Part shown: piece by piece, positions 24,931 through 32,154 of the stretch
How the letters are laid out: every line of letters begins with the position of its first letter
How positions within the stretch are numbered: position 1 is the stretch's first letter
NCBI GenBank assembly: GCA_947448135.1
Contig: CANFLZ010000024.1
Coordinates: 1 to 33,326, forward strand
Direction of reading: 5' to 3'
Source of the DNA: Flavobacteriales bacterium
Lineage (GTDB): Bacteria; Bacteroidota; Bacteroidia; Flavobacteriales_D; Sanyastnellaceae
DNA: 33,326 nucleotides
The notes under the pieces: model-generated
The model's input: the letters and a program-made list of their open reading frames with translations, nothing else
What the model was told of the DNA's origin: nothing
The model's database searches: none
Made by a program: the position numbers and the translations under genes

Positions 24931-26205
24931 ATGAAACGTGAGCAAACAAAAATATGGGTTTACGCCGATTGGGAATTCTTAGAAGAAGCGCAATTGATGG
25001 GTATTTTGACTTCACAACGCGTTCGTGGAAAGGAAATATTTTCGTTTGAATACACAGAGACTTGGGTGAATAATCAAAACCCGATTTTACTCTTGGATCC
25101 GCATTTAGGGTTTTACAAGGGAAAACAATACTTACCTGAAGAGAAAAACAACTTCGGAGTATTCCTTGATTCATCTCCCGACCGTTGGGGTAGGTTATTG
25201 ATGCGAAGAAGAGAAGCATGGCAAGCAAAGCAAGAAGGTCGAGACGAAAGAACGCTTTTTGAAAGTGATTTTTTATTGGGTGTTTTTGACGAACATAGAA
25301 TGGGTGGCGTGCGATTTAAATTGAGTGAAGATGGGCCTTTCATGAATGATCAGAAAAAAATGGCAACACCACCATGGACTTCACTTCGTGAACTAGAGCA
25401 TGCTAGCTTGCAGCTTGAACGTGATGATGCTATAAACGACCCTGAGTATGCTCAATGGTTGAGTGTGTTGATCGATCCAGGATCTTCATTAGGAGGTGCA
25501 AGACCAAAAGCCAGTGTGATCGATGATAAAGGACATTTATGGATTGCAAAATTTCCAAGTTCAAGAGATGAAAAAAATGCGGGTGCTTGGGAAATGGTAT
25601 TGCATCAATTAGCCAAATCCTGTGGTATTCATGTTTCGGAGGCGCGATTGCAAAAATTTTCGGGCAAGCATCATACATTTTTATCTAAACGATTCGATAG
25701 GACTATGAACCAAAGACGAATTCATTTTGCATCGGCAATGACTTTGTTGGGTCTGCAAGATGGAGCTGATCATTTAGAAGGTGTTGGATACCTTGATTTG
25801 GTTGGTTTTATCATGCAAAATTGTCCTGAAGCGAAAGAAGATTTAGAACAATTGTGGCGACGAATGGTATTGAATATATTGGTATCAAACACTGACGACC
25901 ATTTGCGAAATCACGGTTTTATTCTCACAGATAATGGGTGGCGTTTATCTCCAGCTTATGATATGAATCCTAATGAAATGGGGAATGGTTTAACTTTGAA
26001 TATTTCTGAAAACAGCAATGATTTGGACATTTCTTTGGCATTAGAAACCGCACATTTGTATCAATTGAATAGAGTTAGAGCAGCAAGTATCTTAAAGGAA
26101 ATGCAGCAAGAAATTTCTCATTGGCGCACCGTTGCCAAGAAACTTGGAATCAGTAATAGCGAGATTGAACAAACGAAGCGTGCATTTCGGTTGGTGGAGG
26201 AATAA
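24931..26205 (+). CDS. hipA: HipA-like serine/threonine kinase toxin
   Basis: The 424-aa product is full length. The N-subdomain has NNFGVFLDSSPDRWGRLLM (74-92), the HipA-specific segment. GSSLGGARPKAS (184-195) is the Gly-rich loop that carries the autophosphorylated Ser. K207 (IAKFPS) should bind ATP, D322 in NTDDHLRNHGF is the catalytic Asp, and D344 in PAYDMNP binds metal. E. coli HipA phosphorylates glutamyl-tRNA synthetase and induces persistence; the target here is not known. All key residues are present, so it should be active. Its stop codon directly abuts an RHS remnant on the other strand. Confidence 0.93.
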   Translation: MKREQTKIWVYADWEFLEEAQLMGILTSQRVRGKEIFSFEYTETWVNNQNPILLLDPHLGFYKGKQYLPEEKNNFGVFLDSSPDRWGRLLMRRREAWQAKQEGRDERTLFESDFLLGVFDEHRMGGVRFKLSEDGPFMNDQKKMATPPWTSLRELEHASLQLERDDAINDPEYAQWLSVLIDPGSSLGGARPKASVIDDKGHLWIAKFPSSRDEKNAGAWEMVLHQLAKSCGIHVSEARLQKFSGKHHTFLSKRFDRTMNQRRIHFASAMTLLGLQDGADHLEGVGYLDLVGFIMQNCPEAKEDLEQLWRRMVLNILVSNTDDHLRNHGFILTDNGWRLSPAYDMNPNEMGNGLTLNISENSNDLDISLALETAHLYQLNRVRAASILKEMQQEISHWRTVAKKLGISNSEIEQTKRAFRLVEE

Positions 26206-26390
26206 CCGCATTCTCGGCGTCCATCTTGTGCTCATAAACCCACATGACATTGCCCTGCGCATCGCGGACGTAATACGTGCTCGACTCAAGCACACTGCCT
26301 GACGATAACGTAGCATTCGTTTCCGCATCATCTGAGCTATACAATCGGTTGCTTAACAAGTCTCCTGTGCTGTTGGTTATCTTAAAGTAC
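26206..26390 (-). pseudogene. RHS core remnant next to hipA
   Basis: On the minus strand this stretch encodes the same peptide parts as cassette A: LLSNRLYS.DDA.TNA, then GSVLE.STYYVRDAQGNVM, then VYEHKMDAENAV. About 70 residues present in cassette A between these parts are deleted. Similarity stops exactly at the base where the hipA stop codon ends, so the rest of the RHS core and any tip are gone. No start codon is seen and stops lie just upstream. It is a broken leftover of a fourth cassette. Confidence 0.82.
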
Positions 26391-26394
26391 TATC

Positions 26395-26427
26395 ATCAAA
26401 TATATACAAATTGTTTTACAAATCAAC
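26395..26427 (-). repeat. 33-bp cassette-boundary repeat, copy 1
   Basis: It differs from copies 2 and 3 at two positions. On the minus strand it reads GTTG, 19 bp, TATATTTG (-7 element at 26397-26404), a good promoter directed into the RHS remnant. Confidence 0.85.
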
Positions 26428-26494
26428 GGGGTAATAAGGACGTAGAAATGATAAATGTAAGAAGCTCACATGAGTTAAACTATATTTTAGCATT

Positions 26495-27088
26495 TTATAT
26501 CCCATTTCGGAATTTCATGTGGAAATGCTTGATGGGCAAGTACTGGAATACTTTTGCTTCCGCAAAGAATGCAATGGAATCTTGTCTTTCTCCTACTATC
26601 ATTCTAAAAGTAAATCCATCATTAAATTGAGGATCCATATGCTGAATCTTGCAATTGTATATTGAATAAAATACAATTTCGTCGGGATGAACATTTTTAT
26701 TCCTTAAATTAAATTTCAAGGTATCTCTTGGGGCCCATATATATCGAGGGTTCAAATACCAAATCAGTTCAACCTCTGAGCTTTCTATATAGAAATCCGA
26801 AGGATAAACTCTGTTTCCTTCACTGTAATACCCGTCCCAAATTGTATCCCCATTGGGATAAAACTCAATCCAGCGTCCTTCTCGTTTGTTGTGAATCTCA
26901 ATTCCCAAACTTCTCAAAGAACTGTCCAGATAGTATTCCTCGACAAGGTTAGTATCTCCCTTTTCATGGGTAATAATCCTAAATCCATCCGATGAATTCT
27001 CATAGGTTGTTTTGTGGCTAAAATTCAATTGACAACCAGCAATACTGATAGAAAAAACTGCCAATTTTAAAAACAACTCAATTTTCAT
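26495..27088 (-). CDS. Lipoprotein with MORN-like motif, candidate immunity for cassette A
   Basis: The 197-aa product starts at MKIELFLKLAVFSISIAGCQ, a lipoprotein signal with Cys19; the longer open frame upstream lacks a signal and lies inside the neighbouring gene. Residues about 70-92 (GRWIEFYPNGDTIWDGYYSE) resemble a MORN/YwqK-type repeat, a type seen in some antitoxin or immunity families. The rest is beta-rich and unrecognised. It overlaps the previous gene by 11 bp, and both follow the RHS cassette A. As a lipoprotein it would act in the periplasm or outer membrane. Confidence 0.6.
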   Translation of the reverse strand: MKIELFLKLAVFSISIAGCQLNFSHKTTYENSSDGFRIITHEKGDTNLVEEYYLDSSLRSLGIEIHNKREGRWIEFYPNGDTIWDGYYSEGNRVYPSDFYIESSEVELIWYLNPRYIWAPRDTLKFNLRNKNVHPDEIVFYSIYNCKIQHMDPQFNDGFTFRMIVGERQDSIAFFAEAKVFQYLPIKHFHMKFRNGI

Positions 27089-27647
27089 GGCTTGATTTGG
27101 ATTTGGATCTAGTTTTAAATACATGATCAAAAAATGGTACCATTTCATGACGACCAATGCGAGTATAGGCACTAACATAACAATCACCTCCTGTGGGTAT
27201 TATAGATAATGCCCAAGATGAGTCATAACCTGTTGTATACATTCCATTCCCTACTTTAAAGGTAACACCATAAGGAAACAGATCATTATGGGTAAACTTC
27301 AATTCGAAAGTGTCTCCAACAGTTAAAATCTGAGAACTACCACTATCAATAGTGTATTCCATTTCTTTGAAATCTGATAAAATATCAGGTCTGTAACAAG
27401 GAAAATCTTCTTTAAAATAACATTTCTGAATTTCATCCCCATTTCCGCAAAATATCCTTGCCAATCCTTCCGCTCTTTTTTTACTATCGAAATAGCAAAT
27501 GATTGCTTTTTTACCATTATCAAACCGTATGGTATCTATTTTATTGGACTTTTTAAGACTTTCAAAATACGGATTGGGCTGATGTGGTTTAAAACTGTCG
27601 CAAGATACCACCAACATAAGCCACAAAATGGCACAAATTATTTTCAT
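27078..27647 (-). CDS. Lipoprotein, candidate immunity for cassette A
   Basis: The 189-aa product starts MKIICAILWLMLVVSCDSFK, a lipoprotein signal with Cys16. The mature part has Cys residues in a CYFKEDFPCY segment and is beta-rich; I do not recognise a family. It begins 24 bp after the cassette A stop and overlaps the next lipoprotein gene by 11 bp, so the three form one transcript. Position right after a toxin tip is the main reason to propose immunity. Confidence 0.6.
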   Translation of the reverse strand: MKIICAILWLMLVVSCDSFKPHQPNPYFESLKKSNKIDTIRFDNGKKAIICYFDSKKRAEGLARIFCGNGDEIQKCYFKEDFPCYRPDILSDFKEMEYTIDSGSSQILTVGDTFELKFTHNDLFPYGVTFKVGNGMYTTGYDSSWALSIIPTGGDCYVSAYTRIGRHEMVPFFDHVFKTRSKSKSSHEN

Positions 27648-27671
27648 TGTATTATTTTACAATTAAAATTC

Positions 27672-29294
27672 TCATTTATCCGTAGGTAAGGTATCACCTT
27701 TATAATATGTTCTATCCCCTATATGGAGTGCTCCATCCAATTTGTATATCCTATAATCATCAGTTTCTTTAATTGATATTGTTTTTTTTAATTCCGCCTT
27801 GTGTGAAAATGTCTCGTTGTAGTTATCTTGATCTTTAAATCTATCTATCTCAACCATCATTTCATGTGCCGAATTTTCCATATTTTGACCTATACCATTT
27901 GCCTCTGAGATATATTTGATTAATTCAACCATACCTTCCGTATTTTTCATCAATTTTGGATCTTCTATTAGCAATTGTGATATTTGATTAAATTTCCCAC
28001 TTTCCAAAGTCATTCCTCCCAATGCTGCTGTCATTAATGAAATTTCAATATTATCTTCAGCAGTTTCAGCTTGTTTTATGCCATCTTCTCTTGCATCTTC
28101 TGATGTCATTGGAATACCTCCATTTAAATTTCTATCAATTTTTTCTGCCAAATCACATATCCAATTCCAAATACAATTATAGTCATTCTTTTGTAGTACC
28201 GGTTTATGCGTAATTATCATTTCTGGAGTATATATATGTCCGTCTATTTTTAATTCGCCTGATTCACTTTGGGTTCCATGTACCAATAATATTCCGTTTC
28301 CAAATCCATAAATATTTCCATTTTTTTGATAGATTGTTGCAACTGCTACGTTTTGGGGACTATCTATCACAATAGTAATGACTGATTCAGAACCCTCCAG
28401 TTCTACTGCATTTATTACTACATTTTCACTAAACGCATAGTTCGAATTGTAAGGGTATTTAGCGTAAAGTGGATCAACACTGAAGAACCTTCCTAAACGG
28501 GGATCTTCAACGCGATATTTGTAGTACATGGCGCCGTCCCAGAGCTCTTTGTCCATTTCCTGCTTCTGGAACCCATTCCGATACTCCTCAACACTCCAAG
28601 TTCTACCTGCCAACTCAACCCCAAACGGACTGTAATCGCTGACGCTGATGATGTAAGCTGCAAAGTAGTCGATTACCCCGTCGCTGTTGCTGTCAACGGG
28701 TGCCTTGCCGTCGCCAATGGTCGTTAGCACGTTGCCCAGGTGATTGCTGAGGCTGTATTGTCGGTGATTGAGCTGCCTGGCGTGGTAATTCGTCGCCTGC
28801 GTTAACGCTCCCGCTGAGTTCGTAATATTTAAATCAACTGTGTCTTTGCAGATGCCCACCTGCGCACTGCCGTAAATGTTTCTCTCGATGAGCTTGTACT
28901 CCAACACCGCATTCTCTGCGTCCATCTTGTGCTCATAAACCCCCATGACATTGCCCTGCGCATCGCGGACGTAATACGTGCTCGTCTCTAAAACACTGCC
29001 CGCATACACGTGCTTGGCCACTCTGTTGCCCATGGCGTCGTACTCAAACTTCAAGTTCTTCTTCGTTGAACCACCGGTGCGTGTTATCTCTGCTATCTTA
29101 CTGTCCACCCGCCATACGATCTCTTCAATCTCCTCTTGCTTGTCTGTTTTCAACTCACCGATCTGCGTGTACTGGTAATTGTTACTCGCATTGGGCGTTG
29201 TATTATTATACAGCGGCATGTCCTCCATATCCGTTGCCGATAACGAAGCATTCGTTACCGCATCATCTACGCTATACAATCGGTTGCTTAACAA
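27672..29294 (-). CDS. RHS cassette A: orphan RHS core with C-terminal tip (5' truncated)
   Basis: The 540-aa reading frame has no ATG at its head. Coding similarity starts around 29324, just inside two stop codons, and the first ATGs are at 29228 and 29219. Residues 1 to about 310 are RHS repeat and RHS-associated core: YVRDAQGNVMGVYEHK, SLSNHLGNVLTTIGDG, SDYSPFGVELAGRTW, then DPRLGRFFSVDPLYAKYPYN and YAFSEN. After this the sequence is unlike cassettes B and C: a tip of about 230 residues (to TYYKGDTLPTDK) that I cannot assign to a toxin family. Copy 2 of the boundary repeat with its promoter lies just upstream. The two lipoprotein genes downstream are the likely immunity genes. Confidence 0.85.
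   Translation of the reverse strand: MLSNRLYSVDDAVTNASLSATDMEDMPLYNNTTPNASNNYQYTQIGELKTDKQEEIEEIVWRVDSKIAEITRTGGSTKKNLKFEYDAMGNRVAKHVYAGSVLETSTYYVRDAQGNVMGVYEHKMDAENAVLEYKLIERNIYGSAQVGICKDTVDLNITNSAGALTQATNYHARQLNHRQYSLSNHLGNVLTTIGDGKAPVDSNSDGVIDYFAAYIISVSDYSPFGVELAGRTWSVEEYRNGFQKQEMDKELWDGAMYYKYRVEDPRLGRFFSVDPLYAKYPYNSNYAFSENVVINAVELEGSESVITIVIDSPQNVAVATIYQKNGNIYGFGNGILLVHGTQSESGELKIDGHIYTPEMIITHKPVLQKNDYNCIWNWICDLAEKIDRNLNGGIPMTSEDAREDGIKQAETAEDNIEISLMTAALGGMTLESGKFNQISQLLIEDPKLMKNTEGMVELIKYISEANGIGQNMENSAHEMMVEIDRFKDQDNYNETFSHKAELKKTISIKETDDYRIYKLDGALHIGDRTYYKGDTLPTDK
28422..28910 (-). repeat. Direct repeat of RHS core, copy A
   Basis: It is near-identical to copy B at 31021-31510 and, over the downstream half of the coding sequence, to copy C at 32539-32764. 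An uninterrupted identical run of 85 bp links A (28705-28789) and B (31304-31388), including silent sites. This means recent duplication or gene conversion. Confidence 0.9.
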
Positions 29295-29329
29295 GTCTCC
29301 TGTGCTGTTGGTTATCTTAAAGTATTATT

Positions 29330-29362
29330 ATCAAATATAGACAAATTGTTTTACAAAGCAAC
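29330..29362 (-). repeat. 33-bp cassette-boundary repeat, copy 2
   Basis: It is identical to copy 3. On the minus strand: GTTG, 19-bp spacer, TATATTTG (-7 element at 29332-29339), placed to transcribe cassette A. It directly precedes the truncation point of the cassette A frame. Confidence 0.88.
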
Positions 29363-29559
29363 GGGATCTGAAATTGATTGAACTAATATTTTGTCGCAAT
29401 AATTTAAATCCATTTAATCATAATTCCTGTTTCTCCATGACATTAGCACATAACTGAAACTAAAACATCGTGAGATTTTTTGAATTATAATTAATAGGCA
29501 CAGAACAAAGGTTAACGTCATTCATTTAATGGTTTGACAAATCAAGTTCTTTTAAAAAT

Positions 29560-30039
29560 TCATACGTACCATTTTAGAAAAGAAAAAACAACCAAGACAC
29601 TAGTGATTATTGCGTATACAAATATTCTTTTACTTGTCATTGTTGCTAAATACAAAACGCCATTAATAAGATAATATGCAACTGTTCCATTTATTAAAGT
29701 TCTATATAACATTCCTCCCGAAAAATGCCCTCCATACAAATTCAAAAAATCAACTTGACTTTGATTGAGATTCATAACGTCTGGGAATAACATCTGTGTA
29801 TAATATAAAATAATTACAAGTAGAAAAATAAAAAGCATATTCAATCCTAACATATTCTTAAAGAACAAGAAAAATTTTGTGTCTGGAATTTTAAAATAAA
29901 TGATCATCGAAACAATCATTATTAGCATGAATACATGCCCGTAATAGAATAATAGAGAAAGTCCAGGTAAAATAAAAATCGCTGCGATGAGATTTTGCTT
30001 TGTAATAGCTTTTACAAATATGTTTGTGAAAAGTTTCAT
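29560..30039 (-). CDS. Small integral membrane protein, candidate immunity for cassette B
   Basis: The 159-aa product has about four to five hydrophobic helices (LIAAIFILPGLSLLFYYG, MLIMIVSMIIYF, MLFIFLLVIILYY, and VYAIITSVLVVFSFL near the end) with a short basic N-terminus. I do not recognise a family. It is the last gene after RHS cassette B, 33 bp behind the 67-aa membrane gene. The stretch 29363-29559 downstream is AT-rich with no further gene. Confidence 0.6.
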   Translation of the reverse strand: MKLFTNIFVKAITKQNLIAAIFILPGLSLLFYYGHVFMLIMIVSMIIYFKIPDTKFFLFFKNMLGLNMLFIFLLVIILYYTQMLFPDVMNLNQSQVDFLNLYGGHFSGGMLYRTLINGTVAYYLINGVLYLATMTSKRIFVYAIITSVLVVFSFLKWYV

Positions 30040-30072
30040 AGAACAGAATTTACAGTTCAGCTTCAGCCGATT

Positions 30073-30276
30073 TCATTTGAAAAAACTCAAGTAAACATCA
30101 ACAAACCCGAATACAATGAGAAATATTGCCATTCCCCAGCCATTCAGATAAGCCTGAAAAGGATCTTCCGGATCATATTTATTCGGGTCCTCTTTCCACA
30201 TAAATATCAAAAGCAAAACACCCAAAATGACCATAACTAATCCAAAAAATGGGGATGTAAAAAAATTATCGATCAT
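30073..30276 (-). CDS. 67-aa two-helix membrane protein, candidate immunity for cassette B
   Basis: The product has two transmembrane helices (FGLVMVILGVLLLIFMW and GMAIFLIVFGFVDVYLSFF) joined by an acidic loop (KEDPNKYDPEDPFQ). It starts 9 bp after the stop of RHS cassette B and is clearly co-transcribed with it. No family is recognised. Its tight placement behind a toxin-tip gene suggests membrane-located immunity. Confidence 0.6.
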   Translation of the reverse strand: MIDNFFTSPFFGLVMVILGVLLLIFMWKEDPNKYDPEDPFQAYLNGWGMAIFLIVFGFVDVYLSFFK

Positions 30277-30285
30277 ATTCTTAAT

Positions 30286-31530
30286 TTACTTTTTTTTCTC
30301 AACCGCAGGGTTCGTAAGTTGATTTTCCAATTTATCCAAAAAAGTATCAGTGCCAAACTTATAGGCTCTGCCTAGTCCAATATTTTTAAATTTTTCCATA
30401 GGTGTTATATGCGCTACACCTAAACCGACTCCTGTTTTTACTAACCGTATTCCAAAATTTAGATGTGCGTCTTGCATTGATAAATTTTTATAATCTAGAC
30501 CCTGATTTATTGCGAAGCTTCCTAAGCTTAATATAGTTCCAGTTGATTTTGTCAATGGAAACAAACTTAGAAAATTCCCTGTATGCCCCATACCTTCAGC
30601 AAACAACTTTAAACCTTCTTCACCTCCCAATTCCCCTCCCATGTTGACACAATCATGTGACCCATCCAATGAAGAAGACATATTAGCCGTTAAGAATATC
30701 ATTCCTGACAAATTATATTTCGCTTTAGTTTTCCCAATTCTTGCATCCTCTTTATTTTTATATTGACTCATACTATGACCAATAACACCGTCTACGTTCA
30801 ATTCATATATTCGCCAAACTTCCTGAGTATTTCCTTGAATGAACTCCTTATCTGTTGGTAAATAATCACTTCCAAATACTCCTTCAATATCATACCTTCT
30901 CAAAAAATCTTCCTTTTCTTTATATCCTAATTTATTCCACTGAACTACAACAGGTTTTGCTCCTCCACGCCAATACTCAACTGATTCAAGTCCTTCCCAT
31001 TCAATTTTATCCGACACCCTATTCTCACTAAACGCATAATTCGAATTGTAAGGGTATTTCGCGTAAAGCGGATCCACACTGAAGAACCTTCCCAGTCGTG
31101 GATCTTCAACGCGGTATTTGTAATTCATCGCCCCTTCCCAGAGTTCTTTATCACTCTCCTGCCTCTGGAACCCATTCCGATACTCCTCAACACTCCAAGT
31201 TCTACCTGCCAACTCAACCCCGAACGGTGAGTAGTCGCTGACGCTGATGATGTAGGCCGTGAAGGAATCAATCACCCCGTCGCTGTTGCTGTCAACGGGA
31301 GCTTTGCCGTCGCCAATGGTCGTTAGCACGTTGCCCAGGTGATTGCTGAGGCTGTATTGTCGGTGATTGAGCTGCCTGGCGTGGTAATATGTCGCCTGCG
31401 TTAATGCGCCGGCTGAGCTTGTAATATTTAAATCAACTGTGTCTTTGCAGATACCCACCTGAGCACTGCCGTATATGTTTCTCTCGATGAGCCTGTACTC
31501 TATTACTGCAATCTCTAAGCTTTTATCCAT
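30286..31530 (-). CDS. RHS cassette B: orphan RHS core with C-terminal tip
   Basis: The 414-aa product starts at ATG 31530 with a short non-RHS leader (MDKSLEIAV) and then joins the RHS core at EYRLIERNIYGSAQVG. The core runs to about residue 190 (DPRLGRFFSVDPLYAKYPYN, YAFSEN). The tip, about 220 residues, is unlike A and C. It includes a Gly- and hydrophobic-rich stretch (LKLFAEGMGHTGNFLSLFPL; GIRLVKTGVGLGVAHI) that could be membrane-active, but I recognise no toxin family. It follows the cassette C immunity candidate by 18 bp, has no boundary repeat of its own, and probably uses the cassette C promoter. Confidence 0.85.
   Translation of the reverse strand: MDKSLEIAVIEYRLIERNIYGSAQVGICKDTVDLNITSSAGALTQATYYHARQLNHRQYSLSNHLGNVLTTIGDGKAPVDSNSDGVIDSFTAYIISVSDYSPFGVELAGRTWSVEEYRNGFQRQESDKELWEGAMNYKYRVEDPRLGRFFSVDPLYAKYPYNSNYAFSENRVSDKIEWEGLESVEYWRGGAKPVVVQWNKLGYKEKEDFLRRYDIEGVFGSDYLPTDKEFIQGNTQEVWRIYELNVDGVIGHSMSQYKNKEDARIGKTKAKYNLSGMIFLTANMSSSLDGSHDCVNMGGELGGEEGLKLFAEGMGHTGNFLSLFPLTKSTGTILSLGSFAINQGLDYKNLSMQDAHLNFGIRLVKTGVGLGVAHITPMEKFKNIGLGRAYKFGTDTFLDKLENQLTNPAVEKKK
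31021..31510 (-). repeat. Direct repeat of RHS core, copy B
   Basis: It pairs with copy A (28422-28910) from the YAFSEN end of the core back to the AV(L/I)EY(K/R)LIERN junction, where similarity stops on the 5' side of cassette B. Confidence 0.9.
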
Positions 31531-31548
31531 TGCCTTTATGATTCATTA

Positions 31549-32088
31549 TCAATTTGTCTTAATTGAGATTACTTTGTTTTTTAATAAATAGAGATAAATA
31601 TTTTGAAATAGTTCATTTCTAGTTTCAACTTCTTTGTCACAGGACTTTCCTACCCAAAAAATATAGAAATCAAATTCTTGAAAAGCATTTACATCTTTTC
31701 CTAAAGAAGGAATGCCAAACTTTTCAGAAAAATATTCCGAATTATAACCCAAATTTAGGGATGCTGAATAATAACACAACTTGTATGATTCTGGGTCTAT
31801 TGAATTAGGGTCAAATGGTGCCTGTCCTATTAAAAAAATATCCTTTTCAGTTATCTTAAAATCGTCAATATTCGCCAAGAGTATCCCGCTTTCGGGAAAA
31901 ACAAATTTTCTCCGATCCCCTTCAACAAAATCCCCCCCACATTTACATCCATTAACAATAACACACCAATCGGGGTTGGTATCAGAAAAAACATACTCAT
32001 TAAAAAGCTCTTTATTCGTGCAACTAAAAAGCAAAGAAGAAAGCGCAATAATACTAATCAGGGTCGTAATCCAACTGTATTTCATCAT
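31549..32088 (-). CDS. Lipoprotein, candidate immunity for cassette C
   Basis: The 179-aa product starts MMKYSWITTLISIIALSSLL and has a lipobox LLFSC (Cys23). The mature part has CVIVNGCKCGGDF and SCDKE segments and no family I recognise. A second ATG three bases in is an alternative start. Its start lies inside the likely original 3' end of cassette C (see the frameshifted tail), so toxin and immunity genes overlapped by about 35 bp before the frameshift. As a lipoprotein it would protect the periplasm or envelope. Confidence 0.6.
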   Translation of the reverse strand: MMKYSWITTLISIIALSSLLFSCTNKELFNEYVFSDTNPDWCVIVNGCKCGGDFVEGDRRKFVFPESGILLANIDDFKITEKDIFLIGQAPFDPNSIDPESYKLCYYSASLNLGYNSEYFSEKFGIPSLGKDVNAFQEFDFYIFWVGKSCDKEVETRNELFQNIYLYLLKNKVISIKTN

Positions 32089-32154
32089 ACTTGATATTTG
32101 TACCTACATTTTGACCCTTGGGGTCCAAATCTGTAAATATTTTATTCCAATCTT
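32054..32154 (-). pseudogene. Out-of-frame 3' end of cassette C
   Basis: In another frame the DNA past the cassette C stop reads as good protein: NGNGNWFELKDWNKIF, then TDLDPKGQNVG, ending YDEIQLDYDPD and TAG at 32054. Adding one base to the three-T run at 32181-32183 (AAA to AAAA on the minus strand) joins the two frames as PLNENGNGNWF. The restored product would have about 249 residues. Confidence 0.72.

Noticed and set aside
24931-26205. HipA as an RHS-associated immunity or tip
   Set aside because: It lies in the opposite direction, has its own hipB and operator, and has all HipA kinase residues.
26150-26359. 69-aa minus-strand ORF across the hipA end
   Set aside because: It is the RHS remnant reading on into hipA antisense; it has no start codon of its own and is treated as a pseudogene.
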